Program-made: the position numbers and the translations under genes
The notes under the pieces: model-generated
Told to the model about the DNA's origin: nothing
The model's database searches: none
Seen by the model: only the letters and a program-made list of their open reading frames with translations
Shown: piece by piece, positions 62,853 to 64,000 of the stretch
Layout of the letters: each line of letters starts with the position of its first letter
Position numbering within the stretch: position 1 is the stretch's first letter
NCBI GenBank assembly: GCA_964489885.1
Contig: CAZAZX010000003.1
Span: 1-64,000 of the forward strand
Length of the DNA stretch: 64,000 nt
From: CAKOTZ01 sp964489885
Lineage (GTDB): Bacteria > Bacillota > Clostridia > TANB77 > CAG-508
Reading direction: 5' to 3'

Positions 62853-62922
62853 ATTGCGAAAGCAACAAGGTTCAGGGGTACCCACCCACGACTTTGCCGT
62901 GTTGGTGGGGCGGGTTCTTATC
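62853..62922 (+). repeat. Dispersed hairpin element, copy 2, between T-box and serS
   Basis: GCGAAAGCAACAAGGTTC (62856-62873) is followed by a GC-rich hairpin, CCCACC.CACG with CGTG..GGTGGG (62881-62909). The 8-mer GTTCTTAT occurs on both sides (62847-62854 and 62914-62921), like a target-site duplication. The element matches copy 1 at 26960 in 16 of 18 bases. It interrupts the leader of serS. Confidence 0.55.
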
Positions 62923-62992
62923 TATCTTTATTCTTTAGTTTATAATTGACCTAACTGGTCATAAATATATTTTTTAGAAAGGGTTGATTAAT

Positions 62993-64000
62993 ATGTTAGA
63001 TATTAAATTTTTAAGAGAAAATCCAGAACTTGTAAAGGAAAACATAAGGAAAAAATTTCAAAACCATAAATTGGTATTGGTTGATGAAGTTATCGATTTA
63101 GATGAAAAGTATAGAAAGGCTAAATCTTCTGGAGATGACTTAAGAGCAGAGCGTAAATCTTTAAGTTCTGAAATTGGAAATTTAATGCGTCAAGGTAAGA
63201 AAGATGAAGCTGAAAAAGTAAAAGCTAAAGTTCAAGAAATTAACAATAAACTTGAAGAAAATGAAAAACTTGAAAATGAATATTCTGAAGAAGTAAAAAT
63301 AAGAATGATGAAAATTCCTAATATGATGGATCCTTCTGTTCCTATTGGTGAAGACGACTCTAAAAATGTTGAAGTTCAAAGATATGGCGAGCCAAAGGTT
63401 CCTGACTATGAAATTCCCTTCCATGGTGAAATTCTAGAAGCCTTAAATGGAGTTGATTTTGATGCTGCCCGTCGTGTTGCTGGGAATGGTTTTTATTATT
63501 TAATGGGTGACATTGCAAGACTTCATTCTGCTTGTCTAACTTATGCTAGAGATTTTATGATTAACAAGGGATTTACATATTGTATTCCTCCATTTATGAT
63601 TCGTTCAGACGTTGTTACTGGTGTTATGAGCTTCGAAGAAATGGATGCTATGATGTACAAAATTGAAGATGAAGATTTATATTTAATTGGCACTAGCGAA
63701 CACTCTATGATTGGTAAATTCAAAGACCAAATTTTAAGAAAAGAAGATTTACCTTATACTATGACTTCTTATTCTCCTTGCTTTAGAAAAGAAAAGGGAG
63801 CTCATGGTATTGAAGAACGTGGTATTTATCGTATCCATCAATTTGAAAAACAAGAAATGATTGTTATTTGCGAACCTGAAGATAGTAAAAAATGGTATGA
63901 TAAAATGTGGTCTTATACTGTTGAACTTTTTAGAAGCATGAATATTCCTGTTCGTACTTTGGAATGTTGCAGTGGAGACTTAGCTGACTTAAAATCAAAA
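62993..64000 (+). CDS. serS: Seryl-tRNA synthetase, C-terminus cut off by window edge
   Basis: 336 residues are visible. An N-terminal coiled-coil arm (about residues 28-105) is followed by the class II catalytic core: LYLIGTSEHSMIG, CFRKEKGAHGIEERGIYRIH (motif 2) and ECCSGDLADLKSK near the edge. The start MLDIKFLRENPELVKENIRK is typical. Regulated by the T-box upstream. Motif 3 is outside the window. Confidence 0.97.
   Translation, partial: MLDIKFLRENPELVKENIRKKFQNHKLVLVDEVIDLDEKYRKAKSSGDDLRAERKSLSSEIGNLMRQGKKDEAEKVKAKVQEINNKLEENEKLENEYSEEVKIRMMKIPNMMDPSVPIGEDDSKNVEVQRYGEPKVPDYEIPFHGEILEALNGVDFDAARRVAGNGFYYLMGDIARLHSACLTYARDFMINKGFTYCIPPFMIRSDVVTGVMSFEEMDAMMYKIEDEDLYLIGTSEHSMIGKFKDQILRKEDLPYTMTSYSPCFRKEKGAHGIEERGIYRIHQFEKQEMIVICEPEDSKKWYDKMWSYTVELFRSMNIPVRTLECCSGDLADLKSK

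Noticed and set aside
1..64000. CRISPR arrays, tRNA or rRNA genes, insertion sequences with transposase
   Set aside because: I saw no regular direct repeats, no cloverleaf-like sequences, no rRNA segments and no transposase or integrase motifs.

Overview
The window comes from a low-GC, spore-forming Firmicute of the class Clostridia. The evidence is an AT-rich background with strong GGAGG ribosome binding sites, a spoIIAA-spoIIAB-sigF operon with spoIID, a spoIIQ-like gene, gpr and bofA, CIRCE control of groESL, a serS T-box and a typical Firmicute S10-spc-alpha operon. It is probably an uncultured gut lineage; I cannot name it from this sequence.

Layout. 1-4.4 kb: sporulation genes (gpr, spoIIQ-like, spoIID, sigF, spoIIAB, spoIIAA). 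4.5-14.7 kb: a WG-repeat membrane protein, tgt-queA, a membrane-anchored putative zinc protease, a lytic transglycosylase, polA and an acyl-CoA synthetase. 14.8-26.9 kb: one long operon for a Tad/Flp-like pilus or secretion machine (SAF-domain CpaB-like protein, two MinD/CpaE-like proteins, CpaF ATPase, a fused double TadB/TadC-like platform, and seven small or large single-span pilin-like proteins). 27-31.2 kb: a HAD phosphatase, a double DUF881 protein and groESL. 31.3-47.4 kb: rplQ-rpoA-rpsD-rpsK-rpsM-rpmJ-infA-map-adk-secY back to rpsJ, complete except that rpmD (L30) is missing. 47.5-58.3 kb: an orphan gene, clpX-clpP-tig, a DUF4143-type ATPase, RNA-modification genes, a lone sensor kinase and uvrC. 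58.4-59.8 kb: a beta-CASP metallo-beta-lactamase gene of much higher GC that looks foreign. 60-64 kb: glmS, bofA, yaaL and a T-box-controlled serS cut by the window end.

The most striking result is a recurring +1 frameshift. Five otherwise intact genes (spoIID, cpaF twice, a cof-like HAD gene, polA, yaaL) are each interrupted by one extra base. At all six sites the zero-frame codon is CGG, and homology resumes if the C is skipped and the next triplet, GGA or GGT, is read as glycine. Scanning by eye, I found no other in-frame CGG in any native gene of the window. The only CGG codons that must be read in frame lie in the foreign metallo-beta-lactamase gene (three of them). This suggests that CGG is not a sense codon here but a +1 frameshift (or quadruplet CGGN = Gly) signal, used in essential and sporulation genes. 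It would be a decoding system rather than a set of pseudogenes or sequencing errors.

Other points of interest are hairpins that cover the translation starts of gpr and bofA, a 22-bp perfect inverted repeat upstream of the serS leader, a small dispersed hairpin element flanked by 8-bp direct repeats, and a structured insertion between rpmJ and rpsM.
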